Below are positions 32,801 to 44,762 of a DNA stretch of 64,000 nt, piece after piece; positions within the stretch are counted from its first letter, which is position 1, and the number at the start of each line of letters is the position of its first letter. The stretch covers positions 186,001 to 250,000 of the forward strand of contig MU867087.1 of the NCBI GenBank assembly GCA_033725935.1, given 5' to 3'. The stretch comes from Cladorrhinum sp. PSN259 (Eukaryota; Ascomycota; Sordariomycetes; Sordariales; Podosporaceae). The notes under the pieces were generated by a model. The model had not been told where the DNA came from. It saw only the letters and a list, made by a program, of their open reading frames with translations, and ran no database searches. The position numbers and the translations under genes are program-made.

Positions 32801-35800
32801 GCAGCCATCAACCGTGAAGATCAGCCGCAGCCAACAGCACCCACGCTATATGCTGATCTTGGTGCTTACCCATGGTCATACCAAAAATATTGGGTTGAGT
32901 CTCGCATAACCAGAGAACACAGGACCAAGCCTTTCCAGAGGCACGACCTCCTCGGCACTCTGATGGCAACATCGAATAATGAGCTCTATCCAGTCTGGCG
33001 CAACATCTTGTCAATCGATGATGTGCCTTGGTTGGTTGACCATCAGATGTCTTCTCTCGTCACCTTCCCCTTTGCCGGGTTCCTCTGCATGGCCATTGAA
33101 GCTGCTGCACAGCGTGCCCAATTGCGCGGCGCCAAGACCCCTGCCGACAACTTCATGTTCCGCGAGGTTCAAGTCAAGCGTCCCCTGATGCTACACGATG
33201 GCACTGACCATGAAGTCATGTTGTCCATGATGCCATATGCCGAGGGTACACGCGCCTATTCTGATGATTGGGACGAATTCCGGATCTGTTCGTATGACAA
33301 GGAGAAAGGGTGGACAGAGCACTGCCGTGGTCAAATCTCCATCACCCGTGGAAAGACTGCCCAAGTGGGAAGCAACGTTGTCAGGTTTCGTCAGGGAGAG
33401 AAGCGTTGCCACGAAGGCCTCGAGACTCGGAATTTCTATAAGGAGCTTCGCGAGATGGGTGTAATTTACGGCCCGACGTTCCAGAAGCTTCGGGATATTC
33501 GGGTGGGCGACGAAACGGCCGTTGCCGTGTTAGACGTCGTCGATACCGAACCTGAAATGCCGCTGCACCATCAAACGCCGTTCATCATTCACCCATCCGT
33601 GTTGGATCAGATTCTGCAGATGACTTACGCGGTGGTCGGTGCCGGTCGAGGAAAGCTAGAGACCATTTATCTGCCAACCCTGATCAAAGAGGTACACCTC
33701 ACTCCTGCCGCATGCTCTCTCAAGCCAGGCGATACCCTTCACACTATCACTCGTGGTATCCCTCCCGATGCAGGAGCCCCACGACCGGTCAATTTCACCA
33801 AGCATGTGATGTTGTCGCCCAACGATGATGAGCCCATCATGAGCTTCCTCGAAACCCAGATGACCCCAGTGCGGGGTGATTCGAGCTTGGAGAGCGCACC
33901 GCGAGATCTCTGCTTCAAGCTGGAATGGGAAGCCCCCGTGGTTCTGGACGAGACTGAGAAGCCTCTCAGAGAAATTCCAGTGACCATCATTTCGGACCGG
34001 GCTCCACACGATAGCCTTCTGGTTTCACTTGTCCAGGGTGTCCTGGAGCACACTGGGAGAGTGCCATCAATCCAGACATTGGCTCGCTGGTCCGAGCATG
34101 CTGCTGCTAACGAGATCTTTGTTGTCTTGACTGAGCTCGACGAACCAATCCTCTCAAACTTCACCGAAGACTCGTTCTCTCAAGTTCAACAGCTGCTCAT
34201 GCGCTCCAGTGGCACACTCTGGGTCACGTCAGGCGCATACAAGAACTGCACGAACCCCGATACCAACATGGCATCAGGACTGCTCCGAACTCTACGGTCT
34301 GAGACGGCAGCCACGGCGGCGATGCTTGACTTGGACCCTGACTCTAACTTAACTAGCAAAGAGCGCTCGTCGCTTATTGTGGAGGCCTTGGAAGGTATGC
34401 TCAGAAATGACAATGCAGACATGGAGTATGCTGAGCAGGACGGTGCCCTTGTCGTCCCTCGTGTGGTAGACGATGACGAGACCAACATGTTCGTGCACCG
34501 CGAGCTGAACCCAAAGGTTCCTTATCTACAGGATTACGACCCTGCGAAGGAGGACAGGCGATTGACATTCGCCATCGAGACACCGGGAGCTCTCGACACT
34601 CTTTATTTCGCTGACTCTGCGGAGCGTCCTCTCAAGGACCACGAGATTGAGGTCAAGGTTGCTGCAACAGGAATGAACTTCAAGGACGTTGTTATCTCAA
34701 TGGGTCAGCTTGCCAGTCCATACATCGGGGTCGAGTGTTCGGGAATAGTCTCCCGCATAGGCGCAGCGGTCACAACTTTGTCGGTAGGGGATCGCGTTTG
34801 CGCCATGAGCGAGGGCGCGTATGGAACCCATGCTTATTGTGCAGCTTCGAGTGCCGCACGGATTCCAGATAGCATGTCTTTTGAAGTCGCAGCATCAATC
34901 CCAGTTGTGTACTGCACCGCTCACTACGGTCTTATTGAGCTTGCTCGACTATCGGCCGGGGAGAAGGTGCTTATACATGCGGCTGCTGGTGGTGTTGGAC
35001 AAGCGGCCATTCAGCTGGCACACATGGTTGGGGCCGAAGTTTTTGCCACTGTAGGAAGCCCCGACAAAAAGAAATGGGTCATGGAGCAGTATGGAGTTCC
35101 TGAGAATAGAATCTTCTCGAGCCGTGACGGTTCTTTTGGCCCCGCAATCAGGAGGGTCACCTCAGGTGCGGGTGTTGATGTTATCTTGAACTCGTTGGCG
35201 GGCGACCTTCTCAAGGAGACCTGGGATTGCCTGGCACCCTTTGGCCGGTTTATCGAGATTGGCAAGCGCGACATTACCAACAACACTCGGTTGGAGATGG
35301 CCAAGTTTGACTCGAATGTCAGTTTCGCCTCGGTTGATCTAACCCTTGTCGCCGCCGCGCGCCCACAATTGATGGACAAGACCTTGACTGCTGTCATGTC
35401 GTTGATGTGTTCCGAGACGGTACGCCCGATTGGCCCCATAACTGTCTTTGGGTTGTCCGATGTCGAGAAAGCATTCCGTTTGTTGCAGAGTGGAAAAACA
35501 ATGGGCAAGCTGGTAGTTGTTCCCAAGCACGGCGAAGCCAACAAAATCCGTGCAACGCATCCAACAAACAACAAAGCGGCCATCAACATGTCCCTACGCG
35601 AAGATGCAACGTATCTCGTCGTGGGCGGCACAGGTGGATTGGGTCGTTCTTTGGCGGAGTGGATGGTTGCTCAAGGTGGCAAGAATATTGTGTTGCTTTC
35701 TCGCAGTGGACGGGTTGAGGGCCCTCTTTCCGAGCTTGTCCGGGGCCTGAACCAGACTGCCAGGGCAAATGTCATGGTCAAAGCTTGCGACGTGGGTGAC

Positions 35801-36766
35801 CAGCAAAGTGTTCATAAACTTGTGGTGGGAATTGTTGCCGATGGGCTACCCCCAATTCGCGGCGTTATTCATGCCGGAATGGTTCTCCGGGACATGCTGT
35901 TCGAGAAGATGTCTTGGAAGGACTACCAAGATGTGATCCGATCCAAGGTGGTGGGCACCTGGAACGTGCACAATGCCTTGTTGGCATCGCATCTCGACTT
36001 CTTCATTGCCCTGTCGTCTGTGGCAGGTATTGTGGGTAACCGCGGCCAAGCGGCATATGCGGCAGCCAACACGTTCTTGGATGCATTCGCCCGGTATCGC
36101 CACCGGCTGGGTCTCCCCGCGACTTCGATTGATCTCACGGCCGTGAAAGATGTGGGACATCTCGCCGAGGCAGATGCCGAAAGAAAAGCGGAGATCTTGA
36201 AGAACTTTGGCGGGCCGTCTGCCGGTATAATCGAGGCCGAAGTGTTGGCATTGATCCAAGCAGGCATTCTAGGAAAGCTGAAGACGTGGTGCAATGACAA
36301 CTGTGTGACGGGAGTCGGGCTTTATGATGGCAGTGATCCTGGAAATCTTCCTTATTTTGCTGATGATGCCAAGTTCCGCCACCTGCGCGATGCTATTGTC
36401 TCGACGCCATCCGGATCAGTTGACTCTGCGGGTGCCGACGGAGATGCCAACCTTCCCAGCCACTCTGTTGCGTATGTTTCGAATGCAATTCGGTCTGCAT
36501 CCTCTGCCGAAAAGCTGCTCGAGGTTGTGACGACGGGCTTGGCTGCAAAGCTGGCAGCCATCATCATGATTCCGGCGAGCGACATTGACTCGTCTCGATC
36601 AGTCACGGATTACGGTCTCGACAGTCTGAACGCAATTGAGATGCGTAATTGGGTGACGAAAGCCATTGGAGCCAACTTGCAAGTGTTGGAGCTTCTGACA
36701 GCAGGATCATTGACGAATCTGGCGGCATTGGTAATCAAGAAGCGGGAAGCACAAATCGGAAAGTAA
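29854..36766 (+). CDS. highly reducing type I polyketide synthase (KS-AT-DH-ER-KR-ACP)
   Basis: CDS join(29854..30259,30319..30493,30549..30937,30993..36766), 2247 aa; three 55-59 nt introns all lie in the KS region and every junction restores frame. KS (about 47-475): Cys221 in DTACSSSL, His357 in EAHGTGT, His404 in KSNIGH. AT (about 588-900): GQGAQWYGMG and Ser about 679 in GHSSGE. DH (about 974-1275): HQMSSLVTFP, in which the usual Gly of HxxxGxxxxP is Ser, and the second catalytic Asp in HPSVLDQ. ER (about 1521-1833): AAAGGVGQAA. KR (about 1862-2055): GGTGGLG plus a Ser/Tyr motif. ACP: Ser2201 in GLDSLN. There is no C-methyltransferase between DH and ER and no TE, reductase or condensation domain at the end. 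Makes a reduced linear polyketide; product unknown. Confidence 0.96.
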
Positions 36767-37434
36767 CGAGAAAAGTTCAGTAAGTTTGAGCGGTGTGGGG
36801 AAATCGAAGTTTTTTTGGGCGAAGAAGGAAAGGGAAGGGATGAAGAAGGAAGGACCTGGGAGTGAGTCATCTTGGATTCCGAGGCGCTGCATGCTTGGAA
36901 AGCAAAAAGTTGGAAGGAGCAGAGACAGAGTTAGAGTTTAGCTTTCCGTAAAGGGCCAGGAAACAGGTTCGAGGAAGGAGCAATTCCTTACTTTTGGTTA
37001 TTTGACCATGTGAGAGTGGCAGGGAAGAAAAGAGACGTTCATGGGGTGACAACTTTCGTTAGTATTTTTCCATTATCTACCTATAGAAATCGGCCGTAAT
37101 CGTGGGGCCTTTAATTGAGATCACGGTGCCCGGGTGTCGGCTGGTGCCATCTTATGAAGCTTCCCATCTGATGCGACAGTGCTCAACAATTTCTGATCCC
37201 TTATCATCGACTGGCCAACAACATGCACGGATAGTCCAGGCCGCAACAGATAGCTTGAGTAGATGCCCAAACGCACCTCACTTTGAACCAGAACAGTTCA
37301 GCAGTCCTGTCTATATATTTGCTCAATATCTCTCTCATAGGCACGCACTCTTTCTTGACTTACCACTACTCGCACTACTGCCACTTTCACATTTTAATCT
37401 CCTTCTTAGTTAATAACGAAGACTTGCACTCAAA
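36767..37434. other. PKS 3' region and promoter of the secreted-protein gene
   Basis: 668 bp. A-rich 3' UTR-like sequence follows the PKS stop. A pyrimidine-rich leader (37310-37410) precedes the next ATG. No other feature is seen. Confidence 0.4.
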
Positions 37435-37912
37435 ATGCAGATCTCTCCCTTCTTCACCATGACCATTATGGCTCTTCTCACTACCTGCACCAAAGCCGAG
37501 ACGTACTGCAGAGACAACCATGACGAGAACCAGGTGTCCAAGGGGTCACCCACCGTCGATGAGTGTGAGGCACTCATCCTCGCCATCGACCCCGACGTGA
37601 ACAGGTAGGTAGAGTTAATGCTTGTCGCTCGGTATTTTGATGGCTAATGTATTTTGGAATTGCAGATACCCCGGAAGGGTGCAGGAAGCGATCTACAGAT
37701 ACGGTAACTGCATCATTGGCGGCAACAGCTCGCCTGACGCGCCCCAGCCGGTCGTGACGCTCTCGGGCCAGGACTTGCGTGACATCATCAGACGCTCCAT
37801 CGATACTTATAGCTACAAGTTTGATGACGGCATCACTCGCGTTGGCACCAAAGGCACGACCACCTGCGGTTGGGGTGAATTCGTGACAACCTTTGACTGG
37901 GGCTTGTACTGA
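37435..37912 (+). CDS. small secreted Hce2/Ecp2-like putative effector
   Basis: CDS join(37435..37604,37666..37912), 138 aa; a 61-nt GTAGGT...TGCAG intron splits an Arg codon. Signal peptide (about residues 1-21) and four mature cysteines at 25, 44, 72 and 124, consistent with two disulfides. The segment order GSPTVDECEAL, YGNC, SGQDLRDIIRRSI, RVGTKG and TTCGW fits the Hce2 domain (homologues of Cladosporium fulvum Ecp2). Hce2 proteins are secreted, often plant-infection-related, and some induce cell death; whether this one does is unknown. It lies 670 bp downstream of the PKS but in a secretome run. Confidence 0.8.
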
Positions 37913-38533
37913 GTGTAGACGGAGGGAACGGGCGACATGGGCAGTGACAAGTCCCGGGGTTATTGAGTGAGCAGCAGCATCCGAGAAAATAGATTTTATT
38001 CTGTGGTCTGTAAATTTAATGCTTCTTGTCCTTGGTTTCAGTTATTGAAAGGCTTCATCAGCAAGTGCAACCATGTTTGGATGAGCGCTCACCCCAACCA
38101 ATTCTCTCTTCCCGGTTCAATCCCCATTCTGCAAAGTCTCCACTTTGACCACATCTGCAATCACACTCACAACCGGCAACAACATGCATTTTCCAATTTA
38201 TATCCTTGTCGCTCTCGCATCCCCCCGTAGTAGAAAAGACTAATGTCAAATCTTGTAAGTAACAAGAAGATTCACAAAAACAAATGGGTCATCAATCGCC
38301 GACATAAGCGAAGGAACAATAAGAGTACTTGGGAGGAGGTAAATAGCAAGAACAAACTGCTTGGCGTTTAAAATAGCTTCGCTGTATGTCTATCATGATT
38401 CGTGTCCACATATGTCTCGTTGTTAGGTAGGTAGCTACTCTATGCACCCGTGATCGGCTCGTATATTTCTTCACGAAACCATCGCCACATCCTTGTTTCT
38501 CCCAATTCAATTTCCATCCACTCCCATCCCCTC
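37913..38533. other. convergent intergenic stretch
   Basis: 621 bp between convergent genes; no feature recognised. Confidence 0.4.
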
Positions 38534-39105
38534 TCAACCACTGAAATCAACAATCTCAAAGTTCCTGGGACCTTGATAGCTAACATCATCATCAAAAGGG
38601 CTAGGTCCATTTTCTCTCGCAACGATCTGGCTCGCGGGGATGGTGTAGCTGCCCTTGACGCCGTCGATGGTGACGTTCAAAGAACCAGGCGTGCCGGCCG
38701 CGTCGAATGTGCGCTCCTGGAAGAACTCAAAGCTGACGGCCGGGTGGGTGCACTGGCTCAAACCCTCGTAGATGTACGCAAGCCAGTGAGCGCCTGAGAA
38801 GCCGGCGTCATTGTTGGCCCTGCAGGAGACTGGTTCTGAGAGGCTTGGAGCGGTGACGTTGAATTCGAAGCTGGAGAGGAGGAGGAAAAGAAAAAGGTTA
38901 GTTGAGACGATGATGCTGATGATGATGAGGGAAATGGGCTTTGAGTTGGAACTTACTAGCAGTAACCGGAGTTGTGGGTTTTGCTGGCGAAGAATTCGGT
39001 GATTTGGTAAGGGCCAGGAGTGGTTTGGCGGGGTTCGGCTTGGGAAACGGGGTTGGCGCTGGCGATGCCGGCAAGGAGGAGGATTGCGGAGGTGAAAGAC
39101 TTCAT
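38534..39105 (-). CDS. small secreted protein, possibly Alt a 1 (AA1)-like
   Basis: CDS complement(join(38534..38870,38957..39105)), 161 aa; an 86-nt GTAAGT...TCCAG intron splits a Tyr codon. Signal peptide MKSFTSAILLLAGIASA, then a beta-rich domain beginning YQITEFFASK, with Cys at 49, 66 and 90 and a strand-rich C-terminal half (SLNVTIDGVKGSYTIP). The layout resembles Alt a 1-like secreted beta-barrel proteins, but the cysteine count is low and I would call this only likely. Function in that family is mostly unknown (allergen, immune interference). Confidence 0.75.
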
Positions 39106-40576
39106 TGTGATTGGATGTTGGAGTGATAGTAATTATATGGTTTTATAAAAGTTATGGAAAGTTGAAACTTTGGTGGTGATGAAATGAGCAAGTTAAGGCA
39201 GGAATGAAAGAGACGATTTATATCTCAATTGATTTCTTGGCTGATATCAACAAATACGTCCTTCCTTTGCGGTAAACTCGGGTAGGATCAGAAACTAGGG
39301 TCAGATGCTTGGCTGCGAATATTGTAGCCTGCACATGCACGTTGCACAAACACGAGATTTATGCTGTCAATTTGGTAACATGCCATGTGGCTGAGCTTTG
39401 GGACAGTAATACAAGTTGGTGCAGTGATGCAAGTTGGTGCCAGTCACGAGGCGGTAACTATTACTCGTGCCGATCCCGAGCATTTAAGTTAGTGCGTCTG
39501 TCAGAAGACACGTCTAAATCTGACTGTGCCGGAAGGATTGTGGGATTCTTCCCAATACGCTTTACGATGCTACGCCGATCAATGGTAACACGAGAAAAGT
39601 TCGGCCGATCTTTGGCCGGCAAGAACAGTGCCCAGCCAAAGAAAGAATTCTCACCCTTCCTTGTCCGCTTTCACATTACCGAGTCTTCCGGGTCTCCACG
39701 GGCTGAAGTGGGTCTTTTCCGGTCTGTCCGGCTCCGTACTTGATAGGTGGGGGCATTCAACGGCCGTGCAACGGCGCCGGGTCAGCCGGGTGGAACCCTT
39801 CAATGGCCAGAACATATTGAGAGTCTAGGTTCCGAGTGTAAGCTGATCAAGAGACCAGGCCGTGTGAGCTCCTGCCTAAAAGAGACTTGGCATTGCTGTG
39901 ATTGAAGACTCGGCAAGTTTCTCGCATCCCTTCCTCCTTCACAAGAAGAGGCAAAAGGAATTGGTACTTTCAGCAACTTGCCGTAAATAGGTGCACGGTC
40001 AAAGTGTTTTTCATAGCTTCCACGGAAGATTACCAAGCACCTGAATGAGCCACCGCCTTTGCAAGGATTCCCACTTTTGTCTCCGACTTCTGCATGCTAT
40101 TTCAGGAAATCTCCGTCGAGATCTGGAACTTTGGGGATGGGTCCAATCAGAGATCCGGTACTTGATCTTTAATAACGGCAAGATCACCACGTGGACATTT
40201 CCACGTTGTGTTCCAGACTGTCGATCGAATGAAAAGGCATTTAGCCAAGGAACAAACCACAACTGCCGTGAATCCTCTAACTGGATTGCATCACGTCTCG
40301 GAGGACTACCTCCCAGCCATGACGGCTTGCCACCAATCGAGGCAAAGACCATTCATCTTATTTGGGGATTAATATGGTGCCGATCACGGGCCCTTTTCTC
40401 CGCATCGTGCCCTTTGATTGTGTTGGGTATATTGAAGGAACCTAGATATACCAAGACTTTACCCGGTATCCCACCATCCATGACGAAAATAAGCATCTCA
40501 AAGACTTTAAAAGAAGGTTTACCCAGTTTTCTTTTTGTTGGAGATTGTTCAAGCTGTACTCGTCACTTGAGTCAAA
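39106..40576. other. divergent promoter region, gene-free
   Basis: 1.5 kb between divergent starts. Open frames here depend on non-ATG starts and show no domain. Small direct repeats of CAAGTTGGTGC occur near 39410-39440. No element is recognised. Confidence 0.4.
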
Positions 40577-41287
40577 ATGCGCCTCACCAACATCATCCCG
40601 CTTTTACCCCTTACCGCCCTTGCGGCACCAACCGAGGATGCGCTCGATAAACGGCAAGCCTACGGAGTAACCTCGAAATATTGCTCGACAGCTTCCGGTG
40701 GTCTCTGCTATCTCCAATATTTTGTTTCTCCAACTTCGCCAACCTATCGCATTGCTCTTCCATCCGACGCCACCGCCAACTCGGCTTACGATGTCGTCTT
40801 GCAAGTAATTGCACCGAATGCTCTGACCTGGGCTGGATTTGCATGGGGAGGCAGCATGATACAAAATCCCCTTACCGTTGTCTGGCCAAACGGAAACCAA
40901 GCCACCGTGAGCAGTCGGTGGGCCAAGTATGTCACTTACATTTTGTTTCTTTCTGTGGATAGCCATTAACAAAAAAACAACAGCTCACGCACGCAACCAA
41001 CCGTCTACTCGGGCGCAACCCTCAAAACACTCAACACATCCCGCAACGGCACGCACTGGACCGTCGAGGTCGCCTGCACGGGATGCAGCAAGTGGAACAA
41101 CAAGGGACTGAACCTCAACGGTCCAAGCACTTTCTCTTGGGCCTTCAGCACGAGCCCCGTGCAGCAGCCCAGCAACAGCGGGAGCAACTTTGCCGTTCAC
41201 ACCAGCTCGGGTGTCTTCTCGCAGCCGTTGGATTACGGAAAGAACACCAGGACTGTGTTTACCAATTATGTCAACAAGAAGCCATGA
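40577..41287 (+). CDS. AA8-type (CDH-like) cytochrome b domain protein, secreted
   Basis: CDS join(40577..40926,40984..41287), 217 aa; a 57-nt GTATGT...AACAG intron. Signal peptide with a KR processing site (LDKRQ), then a single DOMON/CDH-cytochrome domain. Heme-ligand candidates are Met94 (GGSMI) and His141 (THWTVEVACTGC); the paired Cys in CTGC is typical of the domain. No flavin or cellulose-binding domain follows, so this is a stand-alone AA8 cytochrome, as found in many fungi. It may shuttle electrons to lytic polysaccharide monooxygenases (inference). Confidence 0.88.
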
Positions 41288-41469
41288 CCTGTCATCGACA
41301 GACAAATCACATCCACTGTATATAGATAGACAGTCTCGAGTAGCTACTACTTTACTTCTTCAACCAAATGCAATAATTGTGCGCGGCGTCAAACGGACAT
41401 GGACATTATAATTGGTTCTTAGTGTATAAGCATTACTATCAAGTCGTTCCGTCCTTCATATATCCAGTC

Positions 41470-41529
41470 CAGTCCATCCCTCACATATCCAGTCCATTCC
41501 TCACATATGCAGTCCATCCCTCACCAGTC
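41470..41529. repeat. 20-bp tandem repeat, about 3 copies
   Basis: Unit close to CAGTCCATCCCTCACATATC repeats three times with period 20 just downstream of the GPI-protein stop codon, in the convergent intergenic gap. Confidence 0.85.
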
Positions 41530-41536
41530 CTTCCCG

Positions 41537-42172
41537 CTATACCAATGCCATCACACCAACGACAGCTCCTGCAACGGCAACAAGAGACCCTCCCATAAAG
41601 TTGGCCCCGTTTCCAGTCGCGGTCGTGCTTGTTGAAGTCGACGAGGTAGACTGTGAACCGGATCCCGAGCCCGCACCTTGACCATCGGGGAGAGTGGCGG
41701 GTTTAGTGGTTGAGGGTGCCGGTCCGGTTTGAGTGATTGTTTGTGTGATAATGCTACCGTCGGTGGTCAATGTTGTAGAGAGAATCAGGAGCGTAGAGGA
41801 AGTGCTAGTCGTGTCCGCGGGAGAGTCCGTCGCAGCGGGAGGAGTTGTCGTAGGGCTGGGGGCTGGGACCGTGACGCTGGTTGTTGATGTTGACAGTCCC
41901 GGTGTCTGGAAGCAGGGCATGTACGAGGGAGCGGTTTGACGGATTGCGGTGCCCTTGTACTGAGGGCAGCCGGGAACGTCGGTTCTAGGAGGAGCCCGCC
42001 CGCCGCCGCAGTCAAAAGGATCGCAGATTTGGCCGTCGTCGGGATCGTACCAGTGCACGATTCCGTCGGCGCAGGTTCCAAAGGTGTGGAATTGGCACCC
42101 GAAGCCTAGGGCTTTGCCGGCAAGCATGAGCAGTGGCAAACCTGCCGAGACGAAAAGGTTGTTGCACTTCAT
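41537..42172 (-). CDS. GPI-anchored cysteine- and Ser/Thr-rich surface protein
   Basis: Intronless, 211 aa from ATG at 42172; longer upstream codons have no signal peptide. Layout: signal peptide (about 1-23); Cys-rich ectodomain (about 24-92, with GCQFHTFGTCADG, CDPFDCGGG, PGCPQ and YMPCFQTPG); Ser/Thr/Pro-rich stalk (about 93-185); Gly/Asn-rich site and hydrophobic tail ending AGAVVGVMALV, a GPI signal. The Cys-rich part has no named domain. Likely a cell-wall or plasma-membrane protein. Confidence 0.82.
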   Translation of the reverse strand: MKCNNLFVSAGLPLLMLAGKALGFGCQFHTFGTCADGIVHWYDPDDGQICDPFDCGGGRAPPRTDVPGCPQYKGTAIRQTAPSYMPCFQTPGLSTSTTSVTVPAPSPTTTPPAATDSPADTTSTSSTLLILSTTLTTDGSIITQTITQTGPAPSTTKPATLPDGQGAGSGSGSQSTSSTSTSTTATGNGANFMGGSLVAVAGAVVGVMALV

Positions 42173-42582
42173 TGTTGTTGAACGAATGTGGGGTAGTTGG
42201 TTGGGATGATGAGGTTTGTCGTGATTTTTTTTCCGTCTCAGATCACTCACTCTCTGATCTATATATTTTTCTGCTTTTTTCTCTAGTTTGCCTTGAAGGA
42301 TTACAATGCCTGTTTAAAGATGTCACGGTCGAGAATCAGCCACAAGCTTGTTCGTATAGGGAATGCGGGAGGTTACACCACTAAAGAACGAAAGCGGATT
42401 ACGAGAAATTGCTCTCCACAATTTTATTTATGCGGCCAATGGTGGTTGAAGGATTGATAAATAGGCACCCGGAATTCTGGACCAACAACACGGCCCCTGA
42501 ATCATCAGACCGAAGTGGATCGACCAAATCTCCCAGCACGGCACACCTCGGCAGAATTGCCGAGACAGCCCTTCTCTTCCTC
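42173..42582. other. intergenic stretch
   Basis: 410 bp. Promoter of the GPI protein and 3' end of the MFS gene. Nothing recognised. Confidence 0.4.
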
Positions 42583-44386
42583 TTAGTCCCGCTTGACGCC
42601 AACCTTTCCTACCCGACGAAGTCCGAGAATACAGACAACAGAGCAAAACACCATTGCCCCAAACATGACCCAAAAAGCAACCACATATCCCTTCATCAGG
42701 GCCACCGGAGACTCCTTGTCTTGATACTTGGAATCGTTGGTAACAGATGAAGCAATAACTTGAACAACACTAAGCCCAATGGCAGCACCGAGTTGCGCGC
42801 ATGTGTTGAAGACAGCGCCTCCCAAAGCCTGCATATGCTTGGGATAGACATCCGAGATGATCAAAAGACCAACCGTAAACAAGAGATCGCAGCTAATAGG
42901 GGACAGTACTTGGGCGAAGAAGGCATTCTCCCAGTACGGCTGGTCGGTCTTGACGAGTGCCATTAACAGAGGCGCAGCTGCGCTCATTACCGACGTGATC
43001 AGGACCGTCCAAAAAACCGGCATGCGGTTGACAAAGATGCCGGTCAGGATGTTGGTGAGAACGCCTGTGACGAGGGAAGGGATGATGCGTACCGAGGCTC
43101 CGGAAGCTGAAATCTCCTGGACTTCTTGGAAGCTTTGTCCACTGTCAGTCTTGCTCTTATTCTTCAAACCAAAACAACTTACAACAAGCTGCTGTACAAT
43201 TCCATGCAGGTAAGGACAGCGTTTGTGATTAACACCATGATGCAGCTGCTCGTAAAGACACCGCTCCTCCACAGCGAGTTTGGGATCAGGGCAGGCCGGT
43301 TGCGCTTAGTCTGCCGGTGCATCCATCCAATAAATGCCGGCACAGAAAGCGAGGCAATAACCACCAAAACAATGGTGGAAGCCTTTTTGATATCCTTGGT
43401 CTCGGCCGATAGAGTACTGCAATCACCGTCAGCTCCCACTAATAGACACAGAACAAGATTCACTTCAGTTCAACTTACGCCAAGACATACGACAAACTCG
43501 CCAACCCCGTGCTGGCCACACCAACACCGACCCAATCAATCTCCCTCCCTAACCTCTTCCAAATTTTCCCTTCGTCACTGGTGGCACTGGCAGTCTCTCC
43601 ATCACTCGGGGGTCGAGGTAATCCCCAAGCCCCAAGCCCAAAACAAACAAAACTCAGAGCCCCAACCACCCAAAACCCGACCCGCCACCCGACACTGCCT
43701 ATCTCCACAAACACCCCCGCGAGGACCAGTCCGACGCAGAACCCCAGCGGCTGGCTGAACCCCATAGCCGCGAAGCCCATATTCCTCCCTCTGCCCTCTT
43801 TGATCCCGTGAGAAATGATACTTAGCCCCGACGGCGTGACGATCGCGTAGGATAGTCCCTGCAGTGCCCTAAAAGCAATTAATTCCCCTCCGGTCCGCGC
43901 GAACCCGCACGCGAGGGAGAAGATGGCACCGAGTAAACAACCGAACACGTTGACGCGTTTAGCGCCGATGACATCTGATAGTGTGCCGGAGAGCAAGAGG
44001 CAGGAGCCGGCGGTTAGGTAGTATGCTGATGTCGGCCAGATGAGGAGGGAGGGGGATAATAGGGAAGAGTCGAATTGGATGTGGGGTAGGGAGACGACGA
44101 GGAGGCCGTTGGTGAATGATGTGAGGAAGAGCGGAGTTGCGAGGAGGAGGACTGTCAGGAGGGTGCGTCTGGGGGATGATATTTGTGTTGCGCCGGGGGG
44201 ACTGGGAGGGTCGTCGTTTGGAATGGCGGGAGAGAGGGTTGCTGGACGAGGAGAAGGTGGAAGAATGAGGGGGTCATGATTGGATTTTTGAGTCGGCGGG
44301 TTTGAGGATGCGGTGGGTTGCCGATATTGTGATATGGGGTGAAGCTCCGTGGCTGTTTGGATTGTTATTGTTGTGGTTGTTGCCAT
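42583..44386 (-). CDS. MFS transporter, DHA2-type drug/metabolite exporter
   Basis: CDS complement(join(42583..43141,43183..43416,43479..44386)), 566 aa; introns of 62 and 41 nt, the latter unusually short, both keep frame. A Pro/Thr-rich cytosolic N-terminus (about 1-70) precedes about 14 hydrophobic helices, typical of the drug:H+ antiporter-2 family. The loop GTLSDVIGAKRVNVFG is the family's motif A position. Helices of exon 3 include LTNILTGIFVNRM and SDVYPKHMQALGGAVFNTCAQLG. A substrate is not deducible. It lies 6 kb from the PKS, too far and too interrupted to assign to it. Confidence 0.9.
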
Positions 44387-44762
44387 CTTGTAAGCTGCAA
44401 TTTTTGGCGGGGATAACTATGTTGGAGTTTTAATGTTGGAACGTTGGGGGGGCATGAGTTGCGTTATATGGGGCAATACAAACCTGGAAGTCAGCATGTC
44501 TTTCACAAGGCGTGAACAAGTCTCCACAAACTGTTGGTTACAGTTGGTCGTGAAAAAAAGAAATGAAAACCCGGAAATAATTCCAATTCGCACTTACAGT
44601 GCTTTAATTCCTCAAAGGGAATCAACAATCAATACAGGTACTGAGCCAAACCAATCATATTCCTGACAACAACGTCCCTCCGATTTATATACATAACAAA
44701 TACAAAAAAATACAAAATACACTCAATCCATACATCGAGCACTGCCATCATCCTTATCTACT
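44387..44762. other. intergenic stretch
   Basis: 376 bp. Promoter of the MFS gene and 3' UTR of the GH12 gene. Nothing recognised. Confidence 0.4.

Noticed and set aside
33900..34560. C-methyltransferase domain in the PKS
   Set aside because: The interval between DH and ER is too short and lacks a SAM-binding GxGxG motif; it fits the structural linker/pseudo-KR.
39309..40650. Two long plus-strand frames upstream of the AA8 gene
   Set aside because: They start with non-ATG codons, lack domains and overlap the promoter of the AA8 gene.
41470..41529. CRISPR-like array
   Set aside because: Contiguous 20-bp tandem units without spacers in a eukaryotic genome; a minisatellite.
42583..44386. MFS gene as a member of a PKS cluster
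   Set aside because: At least four unrelated secreted-protein genes lie between them; membership cannot be supported by sequence.
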